DNA of 34,312 nucleotides from Labilithrix sp. (GCA_019637225.1 JAHBWC010000089.1:1-34312), one strand, 5' to 3'. Counted from the first letter of the stretch, positions 1 through 8,343 are shown. Numbers and translations are program-made. The notes: generated by a model not told the origin, from the letters alone.

Positions 1-1
1 C

Positions 2-742
2 CCGACGAAGCTGATGCCGTGGATGAAGCACACGCGCGTCTCGCTCCGCCGCGACTTCCGGCATTTCAAGGACGTCCACGTCAACGACGCGCGCGGCACG
101 ACCGTGATCGTCGATCTGTGGGTCGAGTTCCGCGTCGCCGATCCGGCGAAGGCGATGTTCTCCGTGACCGACTGGGACAGCGCGCTGCAGAACCTCGTCT
201 CGCACGCGGCGACGTCGATCCTCGGCGGCCGCGAGTTCCGCGAGATCCTCTGCGACCGCACCGAGCTGAGCGAGCTGCTCGCGAAGGACATCGCCGCCGA
301 GACGAACGCGTGGGGGATCGCGATCGAGGTCGTGTTCATCCGCAACGTGAGCCTCCTGCCCGAGGTGTCGCGGCACATGTTCGAGACGATCGCCGCGCGC
401 CTCGAGCGCGCGAAGGCCGACGTCGAGGAGAACGGGCGCCTCGACGTCGCCGAGCTCGAGGCCGACACCGCGATGCGCGTCGCCATGCTCGTCGCGGAGG
501 CGAAGGGGCAGTACCCCGCCGCCGTCGGGCGCGCGCTCGCCGAGCTGAAGGCGCGGCCCGAGGTCTTCGCGGCGTACAACGAGCTCTACGAGCTGTCGCT
601 CGTGCGCCCGCATCGAACCGTCTCGTTCCGCGGCTTCGCCGACGGCGAGCTCCGCGCGGCGGAGGCGGCGATGGTGCAGATCGATGGCGGCGGCGCCCAC
701 GGCCTCCCCGCGCGCGTCGACGGCGTGGCCAAGCGGACCTGA
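2..742 (+). CDS. SPFH/band-7 domain protein (slipin-like), 5' partial
   Basis: The reading frame is open from base 2, so the true start lies outside the window; about 246 residues are visible. The segment reading VNDARGTTVIVDLWVEFRVADPA, then a helical stretch around ILGGREFREILCDR and a charged Ala/Glu-rich helix (ARLERAKADVEENGRL), follow the order of a stomatin/slipin SPFH domain: beta-rich core, then coiled-coil. The N-terminal membrane hairpin expected of this family would be in the missing part. Such proteins form oligomeric scaffolds at the inner membrane, often working with NfeD proteases or other membrane partners; no partner is visible here. The exact subfamily cannot be set from the fragment. 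Confidence 0.75.
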   Translation, partial: PTKLMPWMKHTRVSLRRDFRHFKDVHVNDARGTTVIVDLWVEFRVADPAKAMFSVTDWDSALQNLVSHAATSILGGREFREILCDRTELSELLAKDIAAETNAWGIAIEVVFIRNVSLLPEVSRHMFETIAARLERAKADVEENGRLDVAELEADTAMRVAMLVAEAKGQYPAAVGRALAELKARPEVFAAYNELYELSLVRPHRTVSFRGFADGELRAAEAAMVQIDGGGAHGLPARVDGVAKRT

Positions 743-985
743 CGCCCACGCGCGGCGCCCCTCACCGGGCGCGAGGCCTCGGAGCGACGCGCCGCGTCGG
801 CCGGGTCGCGACGCGGACTGGGGTCCTCTGATCCCTCGCGGGACCATGGACCTTCGTTCCCCCAGGGTCGGCGCGAAGATCCGCGTAGGTGCACGGAGCT
901 GATGCCAAGAACACGCAAAAACCGGGAGCCGCCCGCGGAAGGGGCGTGGCCACGGTTCTTGCAGACAGACCGGCAGGGTCGAGCC

Positions 986-1969
986 ATGGAAGTCAGCTGT
1001 CCTGCGTGCGCCGCACGCTACACCGCCGATGACGACAAGCTCCGAGGCAAGACCGCCCGGATGCGTTGCAAGAGCTGCGACACGGTCTGGCTCGTCTCCG
1101 GCCCGCAGGGAGGAACCTCCGACATGGCCCACGCACGCATCGAGAGCGACTCTACGAGCAGGCGCGCGGCCGTGGTGAAGCGGGGCAGCGATCGCGAGAA
1201 GCGCGATCTCTTCGCCACGCGCGAGCCCGAGTACGGCTCGGTCAAGCAGACGCTCCTTCCGCCGCCGTCGTTCGGGTTCACCGCCGGCGTCGGCGCGCGC
1301 AACGAGAACTCCGTCCTCTTCCGCGTCGACCAGCTCGCGGGCGCAGGCCGCGTGAAGACCCCCGAGCCCGAGCGCGCTCCCGCGATCGCGGCCCAGGCGA
1401 CGACGCTCGGCTCCGACGACGACGGCATCATCGATCTCAAGGCGCTCTCGAGCGCGCCGCCGCGCCGGATCGGCCTCCCGGTCGCGCCGCTCTTCAGCGA
1501 GCCGCCCGCCGTGTCGCTCGACGTCGACGGCAGCACGCAGCGCCCCGTCGCGATGCCCGCCAGCAAGATGCGCCTCATCGGCGCGATCGCCGCGGCCGCC
1601 GCCTTCCTCCTCTTCGCGGGCTTCGGCATCTCGCTCGCCTTCAAGGGCGAGGAGCCGGTCAAGCACACCGCGGCCGTCATCGCGCCGCCGCCGCCCGCGG
1701 CGGAGGCTCCGCCGGCGAAGGTCGAAGCCGCCCCCGCGCCCGTCGCGGCGGCCGACGACACCGCCGACGCGAACGACGCCAAGGAGACCAAGAGCGCCAA
1801 GGCGCCGAAGGGCAAGCGCGGCAAGGCCGCCAAGGGCAAGGCCGCCAAGGGCCCGATCACGAGCAAGAGCCCCGTCCCCGCGTCGAAGCCGGTCAAGGCC
1901 GCCGATCCCTGCCACTGCAAGGGCGACTTCAACTGCATCCTCGCGTGCACCGCGAGGGGCGGCAAGTAG
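986..1969 (+). CDS. MJ0042-type zinc-ribbon transmembrane protein with C-terminal Cys box
   Basis: This 327-residue protein starts at the ATG at 986; an upstream ATG at 902 would put 28 unrelated residues before the domain. Residues 5-31 form a zinc ribbon with C5xxC8 and C28xxC31, the MJ0042/zinc-ribbon_5 pattern common at the N-terminus of myxobacterial regulatory and motility proteins. A long low-complexity linker follows, then one membrane helix at about 195-220. The distal part is Ala/Pro/Lys-rich with repeated KGKAAKG-like units. It ends in a compact Cys motif (C309, C311, C317, C321). The likely topology is cytoplasmic zinc ribbon and extracytoplasmic basic tail with the Cys box. No enzyme domain is visible, so the function is unknown; a scaffold or sensor is a guess. 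Confidence 0.8.
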   Translation: MEVSCPACAARYTADDDKLRGKTARMRCKSCDTVWLVSGPQGGTSDMAHARIESDSTSRRAAVVKRGSDREKRDLFATREPEYGSVKQTLLPPPSFGFTAGVGARNENSVLFRVDQLAGAGRVKTPEPERAPAIAAQATTLGSDDDGIIDLKALSSAPPRRIGLPVAPLFSEPPAVSLDVDGSTQRPVAMPASKMRLIGAIAAAAAFLLFAGFGISLAFKGEEPVKHTAAVIAPPPPAAEAPPAKVEAAPAPVAAADDTADANDAKETKSAKAPKGKRGKAAKGKAAKGPITSKSPVPASKPVKAADPCHCKGDFNCILACTARGGK

Positions 1970-2049
1970 CGCCCGCCCGCGAGAAAAGCGCCCGAGCGAG
2001 TGACATGTTAAGCTGTCTCGTCCGTCCCACGGGGGATGGGGGAACGCAC

Positions 2050-2934
2050 ATGACCTCGCGAAACCTTGCCCTGACGCTCCTCGCCGCAACCACGCTCGTC
2101 GCCGGCGGAGCCGCCGCCGACGCGACCGCGCCGAAGGCCGAGAAGTTCGTCATCGACCTCGCCGGCGCGCGCATCGAGGCCGACGACGTGATCGTGAGCG
2201 CGAGCCTCGGCGAGCGCGATCCCTTGCTGAACAAGCCGTCCGGCAAGCAAGAGGAGATCACGCTGCGCGGCGGGGCCGCGATGACGAGGGACACCGCGAA
2301 GCTCCTCGAGGAGGCGTTCACGAAGGAGTGCGCGCGCCGCGTCGACGGCAGCTTCGCCTTCGCCGACAAGGACTACGGCGAGCTCTCGCGGCTCACGTTC
2401 GCCTGGGGCGTCGTGACCGAGGTAGCGCTCCCCTCCCTCGACGTGAAGAGCAAGGACGCCGCGACGACGACGCTGAAGCTCCAGCCGCAGTTCCCGAAGC
2501 GCATCGTGCAGCACGGCGACAAGGTCGCGCGCGGCGCGAGCGGGCCGGCTTGGACGCGCGCGACGTTCAAGCTCTCGGTCGACGGCCTCGACGGCGCGCT
2601 CAAGTCGGCGCAAGAGGTCGGCGAGATCCGCGTCGCGCAGACGCCCAGCGCGAGCGCTCCCGTCCAGTGCTCGGCCGCCACCGTCGCGGATCTGACGTTC
2701 GCGATCCCCACGGCGGACGCCGGCGCCCTCGCGGCGTGGAAGGACGGCGCGGCGCGGAACGGCTCGGTGGACTACCTCGCCGCCGACGGCTCGTCCGTGG
2801 TGAAGGTCAAGCTGACCGGGCTGAAGAAGAAGGCGCAGGCCGTCGACGGCGCGCTCACGAAGGTGACCGCCTCGGTGGGCGCCGTCGCGTTCGAGCGCGG
2901 CGCGGCGAAGGCGGCGAGCGCGCCGAAGAAGTAG
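2050..2934 (+). CDS. Exported protein of unknown function, possible tail-tube-like repeats
   Basis: The 294-residue product starts at the ATG at 2050, with a G-rich stretch (GGGGGA) upstream serving as Shine-Dalgarno. Residues 1-25 are a Sec signal peptide (basic start, Leu/Ala core, AAA end) with no lipobox. The mature part has two similar halves. The first runs from KFVIDLAGARIEADD to about EEITLRGGAAMTRDTAKLLEEAF, and the second from FKLSVDGLDG through ADLTFAIP and ALAAWKDGA. The order of strands (ligand-facing 'F-x-I-D-G', then 'ITL-G', then a helix ending in W or F) recalls T4 gp19/Hcp tail-tube folds, but that is only pattern inference. It ends 7 bp before a convergent gene. Confidence 0.75.
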   Translation: MTSRNLALTLLAATTLVAGGAAADATAPKAEKFVIDLAGARIEADDVIVSASLGERDPLLNKPSGKQEEITLRGGAAMTRDTAKLLEEAFTKECARRVDGSFAFADKDYGELSRLTFAWGVVTEVALPSLDVKSKDAATTTLKLQPQFPKRIVQHGDKVARGASGPAWTRATFKLSVDGLDGALKSAQEVGEIRVAQTPSASAPVQCSAATVADLTFAIPTADAGALAAWKDGAARNGSVDYLAADGSSVVKVKLTGLKKKAQAVDGALTKVTASVGAVAFERGAAKAASAPKK

Positions 2935-2941
2935 CGCGGCG

Positions 2942-3466
2942 TCACTCGCGATCGATCGGGACGCTCAGCACGCTCACCTGGGCGTCCGACGTGTTCGACG
3001 CCGCGCGCGCGGCCGCGTCGACGAACTTGCCGATCGCCGTCGGCTCGCCGATCACGACGCGGAGCTCGCTCGCTCCTCCGAGCGCGCGCCGCTCGCCCGT
3101 CAGCCGCACGGCGCCCTCGGGCGCGAGCTCGACCCTCGCGTCGAGCGGCGACGGCTCCGCCCCTGGCGCGTCGAACGTGAAGCCGTACGCGACGACCTTG
3201 CCCTCCGGCGGCGTCGCCGGGCGGAGGACGATCTCGAAGGGCGCGCTCCGGGCGCCGCCCTTCGGCAGCCGAAGACGCGCGAGAGCCTCGCCGGGTCCGC
3301 GCGCGCCTCCGTCGCCGGTCACGGTCACGGTGTACGCCGGCAAGGGAGGCCCGCTCGGGCCACGCTGCCCCACGACGTACACGACCATCGCCGCGGCGAG
3401 CGCCAGCGGCCCCGCGAGCGCGAGGAGGCGGCGCTTGTTGCGACTGGTGGGTGACGCGCTTGCCAT
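2942..3466 (-). CDS. Small single-pass membrane-anchored protein, unknown
   Basis: The ATG at 3466 gives 174 residues. Longer in-frame extensions exist upstream but read into the promoter region of the divergent SDR gene and have a random Arg-rich composition. Residues 12-33 (KRRLLALAGPLALAAAMVVYVVG) are a signal-anchor helix after a short basic N-terminus. The rest is predicted extracytoplasmic and beta-rich, with charged strands (ALARLRLPKGG, FEIVLRPATPPEGKVVAYGF, ASELRVVIGEP). No catalytic motif or Cys is seen. An AGAAGGAGG sequence lies about 40 bases upstream, too far to be its ribosome site. No family is recognised. Confidence 0.7.
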   Translation of the reverse strand: MASASPTSRNKRRLLALAGPLALAAAMVVYVVGQRGPSGPPLPAYTVTVTGDGGARGPGEALARLRLPKGGARSAPFEIVLRPATPPEGKVVAYGFTFDAPGAEPSPLDARVELAPEGAVRLTGERRALGGASELRVVIGEPTAIGKFVDAAARAASNTSDAQVSVLSVPIDRE

Positions 3467-3612
3467 GGGTTCGCTCGTTCCGTCGCGCGCGGGCGCGGAG
3501 AGCCTCCTTCTAGAGCACGGGACGGGTGGCGGCCCGACATTTTCCTCCGAGCTCCGCCCCCCGCGGCGCGGCCTGCCGTGCTCGAGGAGCAGACGCTCCG
3601 CTCCGATTCCGC

Positions 3613-3618
3613 TATACG
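3613..3618 (+). promoter_or_regulatory. Possible -10 element of a leaderless SDR transcript
   Basis: TATACG lies 7 nt before the ATG at 3626. No Shine-Dalgarno is present. CAGACG 17 nt upstream matches three of six bases of a -35. Transcription starting 7-8 nt downstream would begin at the start codon. Confidence 0.4.
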
Positions 3619-3625
3619 CGGCGGC

Positions 3626-4438
3626 ATGGCTGAGTCGAAGGTCGCGATCGTCACGGGTGCGTCGAGCGGGATCGGCCTCGCGGTCGCGAAGCGCTGGACC
3701 GAGCGCGGCGGCAGGGTGGCGCTCGTCGCGCGCAGCAGAGACAAGCTCGAGGCGGCGGCGCTCGAGCTCGGCCCGGAGCGCGCGGTCGCCTTCCCGCTCG
3801 ACGTCGTCGATCTCGACGCGCTGACGGCGCTGCCGGGCCGGGTCGCCGACCTCTTCGGCAGGCTCGACGTCGTCGTCAACAACGCCGGCCTGAACCACCG
3901 CGGGCCCGTCGATCGCTTCGAGCCCGCCGAGCTCGCGGCGGTCGTCACGACGAACCTCGTCGCGCCGATCGTGCTCACGCGCGCCGCGCTGCCGCGGCTC
4001 ACGCGCGGCGGATCGGTCGTGCAGCTCGCGAGCATCGCCGGCATGGTGCCGGTGCCGGGCGAAGCCGCGTACTCGGCGTCGAAGGCCGGGCTGCGTGCGT
4101 TCGCGCGCGCCGTCGGCTACGACGTCGAGGAGCGCGGGATCCACGTCGGGTGCGTGTGTCCCGGCCCCGTCGACACGGGCTTCCTCGGCGACCTCGAGGA
4201 GGTCCCGGACATCGTGCTCTCGCAGCCGATGATCACCGCCGACGAGGTCGCGCTCGCGGTCCTCCAGTGCATCGACGAGCGGCTCGAGGAGATCGCGCTG
4301 CCCGCGCGCTCCGGGCGGCTCGCGACGATGGCGTACCTCGCCCCGTCGTTCGCCCGGAAGATCCGACCGGTGCTCGAGAAGCGCGGCGCGCGCAACAAGG
4401 CCGCGCTCCTCGCCGCGCGCCGTCGCGCGGTCTCCTGA
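3626..4438 (+). CDS. Short-chain dehydrogenase/reductase (SDR)
   Basis: The 270-residue protein is a classical SDR: the cofactor loop TGASSGIG is at 10-17, NNAG at 85-88, and the catalytic triad is Ser136, Tyr149 and Lys153 (YSASK). The start at 3626 places the first beta strand (KVAIVTG) where the family has it; the 16-residue in-frame extension upstream is not needed. The acceptor position after strand 2 is Arg (VARSRDK), which favours NADP(H) over NAD(H). The C-terminal 50 residues include a hydrophobic/basic stretch (YLAPSFARKIRPVLEKRG) typical of SDRs that act on lipids or sit at membranes. The substrate is unknown. It is monocistronic and convergent with the TrmH operon. Confidence 0.92.
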   Translation: MAESKVAIVTGASSGIGLAVAKRWTERGGRVALVARSRDKLEAAALELGPERAVAFPLDVVDLDALTALPGRVADLFGRLDVVVNNAGLNHRGPVDRFEPAELAAVVTTNLVAPIVLTRAALPRLTRGGSVVQLASIAGMVPVPGEAAYSASKAGLRAFARAVGYDVEERGIHVGCVCPGPVDTGFLGDLEEVPDIVLSQPMITADEVALAVLQCIDERLEEIALPARSGRLATMAYLAPSFARKIRPVLEKRGARNKAALLAARRRAVS

Positions 4439-4490
4439 GCTCGACGCACTCCGGCGCGGCGGCCGAAGGACGCGCGGCAGGGCGACAGGC

Positions 4491-5315
4491 TCAGCGGCGG
4501 AGGGCGCGCGTCGCTTCGTGAAGGGCGATGCCGCTCGCGACCGCGACGTTGAGCGAGTCGAGGCCCGGCGCCATGTCGATGCGTACCGCTCGCGCGCGCG
4601 CGATCACACGATCGGGCAGGCCCGGCCCCTCGGCGCCGAGCAAGAGCGCACGCGGCGCGGGAGGCAGCGCGTCGATCGTCTCCTCCCCGCGCGGCGTCAG
4701 CGCGATCGCCTCGACGTTCGCCGCGGCGAGCACGTCGAGCATCGCGTCGGCCGAGGCGCAGCGCGCGAACGGCACGACGAGCGCGGCCCCCGCCGAGACG
4801 CGGATCGCCTTGCGGTAGAGCGGATCGCAGGTCTCGGCATCGAGCAGCACGCCGCTCGCGCCGAAGGCGGCGGCGTTCCGGAAGACGCTCCCGACGTTGT
4901 CGTGGTTCGTGAGCCCGACGAGGCCGACGAGCACGCCGGGCGGCCTCGTCCCCGCTCCGCGCGCGCCGGCGGCGAGCTCGGCGGGATCGCGCGGCGCGCC
5001 GCGCACGCCGAGCGCGAGCACGCCGCGGTGGATCGAGAACCCGACGACGCGGTCCATCACCGCCTGCGGGACGACGTACGCCGGCACGTCGTCCGGGAGC
5101 GACGCGAGCACGTCGCTCACCGCGTCGACGCGACGCCGCTCGAGGAGCAGCGATCGGACGGCGAGCTCGCTCCGCGACGCGAGGACGCGGAGGACCACCT
5201 CGCCTTCGGCGATGAACAGGCCCTCGCGACCGACGAGGTCGCGCTCGCGCATCGCGGTGTACGGCGCGAGGCCGGGATGCTCGCCGCTGTCGACCTGGAC
5301 GAGGTGCGCCGTCAT
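4491..5315 (-). CDS. TrmH/SpoU-family RNA 2'-O-methyltransferase
   Basis: This 274-residue protein carries the three knotted SPOUT motifs in order: NHDNVGSVFRNAAAFGA (motif 1, with the catalytic-type Asn and Arg), LLGAEGPGLP (motif 2) and LNVAVASGIALHE (motif 3). The N-terminal 100 residues contain FIAEGEVVLRVL, the SpoU substrate-binding subdomain that engages RNA. Family members transfer methyl from SAM to a ribose 2'-OH in tRNA or rRNA; the exact target cannot be read from sequence. The ATG at 5315 overlaps the stop of the upstream cupin gene in an ATGA arrangement, so it is translationally coupled and last in its operon. Confidence 0.93.
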   Translation of the reverse strand: MTAHLVQVDSGEHPGLAPYTAMRERDLVGREGLFIAEGEVVLRVLASRSELAVRSLLLERRRVDAVSDVLASLPDDVPAYVVPQAVMDRVVGFSIHRGVLALGVRGAPRDPAELAAGARGAGTRPPGVLVGLVGLTNHDNVGSVFRNAAAFGASGVLLDAETCDPLYRKAIRVSAGAALVVPFARCASADAMLDVLAAANVEAIALTPRGEETIDALPPAPRALLLGAEGPGLPDRVIARARAVRIDMAPGLDSLNVAVASGIALHEATRALRR

Positions 5316-5875
5316 CGACGATCGGGCGACGGCTCGACTTCGCCCGCCGAGACGCGCGTGAGCCGCTCGACGACGGCCGCGTGATCGGGGAGGAGCCGGA
5401 GCATCTCTTCGCGCGAGGGCATCTCGAAGTCGGCGAAGTCGAACCCCGGCGCGACGGTGCACCCGCAAAGCGCCCAGCGCGGGCCGAGCGGCACGGCCGC
5501 CTGCCACGCCCCGGCGGGCACGACGTGCTGCGGCCGCTGCCCTCGCGCGAGATCGCGCCCGAGCACGAACGTCTGGTGAACGCGGCCCTCGAGGACGTGG
5601 AGCTCGACTGGATCGCCGTCGTAGTGGTGCCACGCCTCGTCGGAGGCGACGCGGTGGAGCGCCGAGAAGGTCCCGGCCGGCAGGAGGAAGTAGATCGCGG
5701 TCGACGCCGAGCGCGGCGCGCCGTGCGGCAGGCCCCCGAGCGCGAGCGGCGACCGCCACGTCTCGCGGAACCACCCGCCCTCGGGGTGCGGCGCGAGCCC
5801 GAGCAGCGCGACGAGCTTCGCCGCCTCCGGATCGAGCTCGGCGGCCTCTGGCTCTTGCTCGGGATCGGGCACCAT
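5312..5875 (-). CDS. Cupin_5 (DUF985) family protein
   Basis: The ATG at 5875 gives 187 residues; an in-frame GTG three codons upstream (5884) is also possible, both lying just after the stop of the upstream lipoprotein gene. DUF985 signatures are clear: HPEGGWFRETWRS, then STAIYFLLPAGTFSALHRV, then DEAWHHYDGDPVELHVL, and the closing VAPGFDFADFEM. The His residues of SALHRV and AWHHY form the likely metal/ligand pocket of the double-stranded beta-helix. The family is usually 140-170 residues; the extra length is an acidic N-terminus (DPEQEPEAAELDPEAAK). Biochemical function of the family is not established; sugar-nucleotide epimerase-like folds are suggested by structure. Confidence 0.9.
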   Translation of the reverse strand: MVPDPEQEPEAAELDPEAAKLVALLGLAPHPEGGWFRETWRSPLALGGLPHGAPRSASTAIYFLLPAGTFSALHRVASDEAWHHYDGDPVELHVLEGRVHQTFVLGRDLARGQRPQHVVPAGAWQAAVPLGPRWALCGCTVAPGFDFADFEMPSREEMLRLLPDHAAVVERLTRVSAGEVEPSPDRR

Positions 5876-5889
5876 CCCCGTCACCTCGC

Positions 5890-6798
5890 CTACTTCTTCT
5901 CGACGCAAGAGGCCGCGAGGCGCGCGTCCTCGGGCGGCTTCGAGCACTTGCCGGCGGCGCACGCGAGGCCCTTCGCGCAGACCACGTTGCTCCCGCAGCT
6001 CCCGCCTTCGGACACGGGAGCCTTGCAGAAGCCGTCGACGCACTCGCCCTGGCACTCGTCCTTCTTGCAGGAGCTGCCGCTGGCCTTGCGCGTCGCGCAT
6101 TCCTTGGAGTCGTCGCAGAACGCCGAGCGCTCGCACGCGGCGCTGTCGGTGCACGCGCCGCGGAGCGCGATCGGCTTGATGCACTTCTTGTCGGTCGGAT
6201 CGCAGACGAGCTCGTCGCGGAGGAAGCAGACGAACGCCTCGGCGCCCGACGCCTCGCCCTCGAGCCGCGTCTCGACGTCGCCGTCCATGGTGGCGACGCA
6301 AGGCCCGTCGCCGTCCTTGCCGCGCTTCGTGACCTGGCAGACGCCCTTGCACGCGACGACGCCCTCGAACGAGGGCGCGCACTCGGCGTCGGCCGCGCAA
6401 GCGTCGCCGGGCTTCTTCGCTCCGGTGAGGTCCTTGCGGTGCGCGTCCGGGCACGCGGGCAGCTCGAGGTTGCCGAGCTCGGTGCAGAAGTCCGAGAGCG
6501 CGGTCACGCGACGGAGCTGCGCGAGGCAATCGGTGCGCGCCTGCGCGTCGTCGAGCATCTTCGGATCGAGCGTGGAGATCCGCTGCTTGCACGTCGGGTC
6601 GGCCTTCGGGAGCGTGAGCACCTTGTTGCAGCAGTCCGAGACGATCTCGCAGTAGTCGGAGAGGAACGCGTCCTTCGCGGCGGCCTCCGCCTTCTCGGCG
6701 GCCTCGCGCTTCTCCTCCTCTTCGTTGCTGCAGGCGACGACGACCGCCGCGACGGCGAGACCGAGCAGCGCGAAACCGCGCAACGATCGAGGCTTCAT
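5890..6798 (-). CDS. Cys-rich lipoprotein (Dickkopf-like Cys repeats)
   Basis: The ATG at 6798 starts a 302-residue protein with a lipoprotein signal (MKPRSLRGFALLGLAVAAVVVAC; lipobox VVAC), so it should be lipidated and sent to the outer membrane or periplasm. A short Glu/Lys/Ala helix follows the lipid Cys. The mature part has over 20 cysteines. The second half contains tandem units such as GDACAADAECAP, GACTDSAACERSAFCDD and GSSCKKDECQGECVDGFC, a pattern typical of myxobacterial Dickkopf-like Cys-rich repeats; disulfide bonding is expected. No enzymatic motif is seen. It is first in an operon with the cupin and TrmH genes, though a functional link is not obvious. Confidence 0.88.
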   Translation of the reverse strand: MKPRSLRGFALLGLAVAAVVVACSNEEEEKREAAEKAEAAAKDAFLSDYCEIVSDCCNKVLTLPKADPTCKQRISTLDPKMLDDAQARTDCLAQLRRVTALSDFCTELGNLELPACPDAHRKDLTGAKKPGDACAADAECAPSFEGVVACKGVCQVTKRGKDGDGPCVATMDGDVETRLEGEASGAEAFVCFLRDELVCDPTDKKCIKPIALRGACTDSAACERSAFCDDSKECATRKASGSSCKKDECQGECVDGFCKAPVSEGGSCGSNVVCAKGLACAAGKCSKPPEDARLAASCVEKK

Positions 6799-6806
6799 GG
6801 GCGCGC

Positions 6807-6812
6807 ACCCTA
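6807..6812 (-). promoter_or_regulatory. Possible -10 element of the Cys-rich lipoprotein operon
   Basis: On the minus strand this reads TAGGGT, 8 nt before the ATG at 6798, with no Shine-Dalgarno between. The same hexamer precedes the kinase gene on the other strand (6924-6929). Confidence 0.4.
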
Positions 6813-6923
6813 CCACCGATCCCGAAGCGCACCAGGAGCGCGAGCGCACGACAGGCGCGCCCCTTCAACCACCGAATTGCTTCGTTCTAACTGGAACTTA
6901 CCGTCAATTCTGAAACCGTCGGC

Positions 6924-6929
6924 TAGGGT
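6924..6929 (+). promoter_or_regulatory. Possible -10 element of the kinase gene
   Basis: TAGGGT lies 7 nt upstream of the ATG at 6937. The 60 bases before it are unusually AT-rich for this window (around 6866-6920). No ribosome-binding sequence is visible. Confidence 0.4.
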
Positions 6930-6936
6930 TCTCTCG

Positions 6937-8223
6937 ATGCGGATCGACGCGATCGACCGCCGAACGGGCCGCCTCCTCGGGGGAAATTGGCGGCTCGGGC
7001 GGGTGCTCGGCGAGGGAGCGACGTCGACCGTCTACGACGCGACCCACCGTGCGAGCGGAGCGCGCGCGGCGATCAAGGTGCTGCGCGCGTCGCTCGCCCA
7101 CGATCGCGAGGTCGTCGACCTGTTCCTCGCCGAGGGCTACGTCGTCAGCGCCATCGAGCATCCAGGCGTCGTCAAGGTGCTCGACGACGGCGTGACCGAC
7201 GACGGCTGCCCGTTCCTCGTCCTCGAGCTGCTCGTCGGTCAGACGCTCGACGAGCTCCGGCAGACGCGCGGCGGACGCCTCCCGCTCGACGAGGTGATGC
7301 CCATCGCCGACGCGATGATGGCGACGCTCTCGGCCGTCCACGACGCGGGGATCGTGCATCGCGACCTCAAGCCCCACAACGTCATGGTGCTCGACGGCGG
7401 CGGCATCAAGATCCTCGACTTTGGGCTCGCGAAGGCGCGCGGCCGCACCGCCGACGCCGCGCAGGACGTCGTGGGCACGCCGTCGTTCATGCCGCCCGAG
7501 CAAGCGCTCGGCGTCACGAAGAAGATGGACGCGCAGAGCGACGTCTGGGCGCTCGGCGCGACGCTCTTCTTCTTGCTGAGCGGTCAGCCCGTCCACGTCG
7601 CGAAGCACCCGACGGCGATGCTGCTCGCGAGCGCGTCGACGCGTCCGCGATCGCTCGCGGACGCAGCGCCCGAGCTTCCCCGCCCCATCGTCGACGTCAT
7701 CGATCGCGCCGTCGCGTACCGCAAGGTCGATCGATGGGCCGACGTCGGCGCGATGCGCTCGGCGTGGCACGAGGCGCATCCGGCGTGGCTCCCGACGCTG
7801 CCCCCGCCGTCGTTCCTCCCCGATCCGACGTTCCTCGATTCGAACGCATTGGTCGACGACGCGGCGGGCGTCGACGGCGGGCGCGGTCCGGCGACGCGCG
7901 TGCGGATCGATCGACCGATGGGGCCTTCGGTCGAGACGCCGATGGCCGTCGAGCTCTTCGATCCGCGCGTGCTCGCGCTCGAGGTCGAGATTCCGCTCGC
8001 GCCGTCGTCGCTCGGCCCGACGATGGCGTCGCGCCGACCGGCCCACGCGCCGGGCGTGTCCCGCCGCTGGCCGAAGACGCTCGCGCTCGCCGCGAGCGCC
8101 GTCTTCACGGCCGCGATCGTGACGGCCGCCGTCGTGCTCTCTGCCGAGGAGCCACGCGCCGCGCGCTCCGCCGCGCCGCCGCCGTCCGCGATGGAGCTCC
8201 CGCCCGCCAGGTCCGCACCCTGA
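6937..8223 (+). CDS. Hanks-type Ser/Thr protein kinase, single membrane helix
   Basis: The 428-residue protein has a complete kinase domain at about 18-285. It shows the Gly loop GEGATSTV (25-32), the ATP-binding Lys47 (AIKVL), the catalytic HRDLKPHN (141-148, Asp143), DFG at 161-163 and a PPEQ version of the APE motif. All active-site residues are present, so it should be active. After a Pro-rich linker and a region of unknown fold, one membrane helix is predicted at about 380-402, with only about 25 residues beyond it. The kinase is thus cytoplasmic with no sizeable extracellular sensor, so input probably comes from partners. It heads a plus-strand cassette with an FHA sigma54 activator and a PrsW-like protease, suggesting a phosphorylation-dependent regulator. 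Confidence 0.95.
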   Translation: MRIDAIDRRTGRLLGGNWRLGRVLGEGATSTVYDATHRASGARAAIKVLRASLAHDREVVDLFLAEGYVVSAIEHPGVVKVLDDGVTDDGCPFLVLELLVGQTLDELRQTRGGRLPLDEVMPIADAMMATLSAVHDAGIVHRDLKPHNVMVLDGGGIKILDFGLAKARGRTADAAQDVVGTPSFMPPEQALGVTKKMDAQSDVWALGATLFFLLSGQPVHVAKHPTAMLLASASTRPRSLADAAPELPRPIVDVIDRAVAYRKVDRWADVGAMRSAWHEAHPAWLPTLPPPSFLPDPTFLDSNALVDDAAGVDGGRGPATRVRIDRPMGPSVETPMAVELFDPRVLALEVEIPLAPSSLGPTMASRRPAHAPGVSRRWPKTLALAASAVFTAAIVTAAVVLSAEEPRAARSAAPPPSAMELPPARSAP

Positions 8224-8337
8224 GCATCGCGAACGCGCTCGCGCTTCATCTCCGCAGCTAACGCATCGGTTGAGGGTGATACCCCGCAATGTTCGACCGA
8301 AGAGGCGCGTCCGCGCTCCGGGGCCGGCCGACTGAGC

Positions 8338-8343
8338 TACGCT
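8338..8343 (+). promoter_or_regulatory. Possible -10 element of the FHA activator gene
   Basis: TACGCT lies 6 nt before the ATG at 8350. No Shine-Dalgarno is present. It implies that the activator can be transcribed separately from the kinase. Confidence 0.35.

Noticed and set aside
906..961. 7-bp inverted repeat CAAGAAC/GTTCTTG upstream of the zinc-ribbon gene
   Set aside because: The arms are 42 bases apart with no T run; likely chance.
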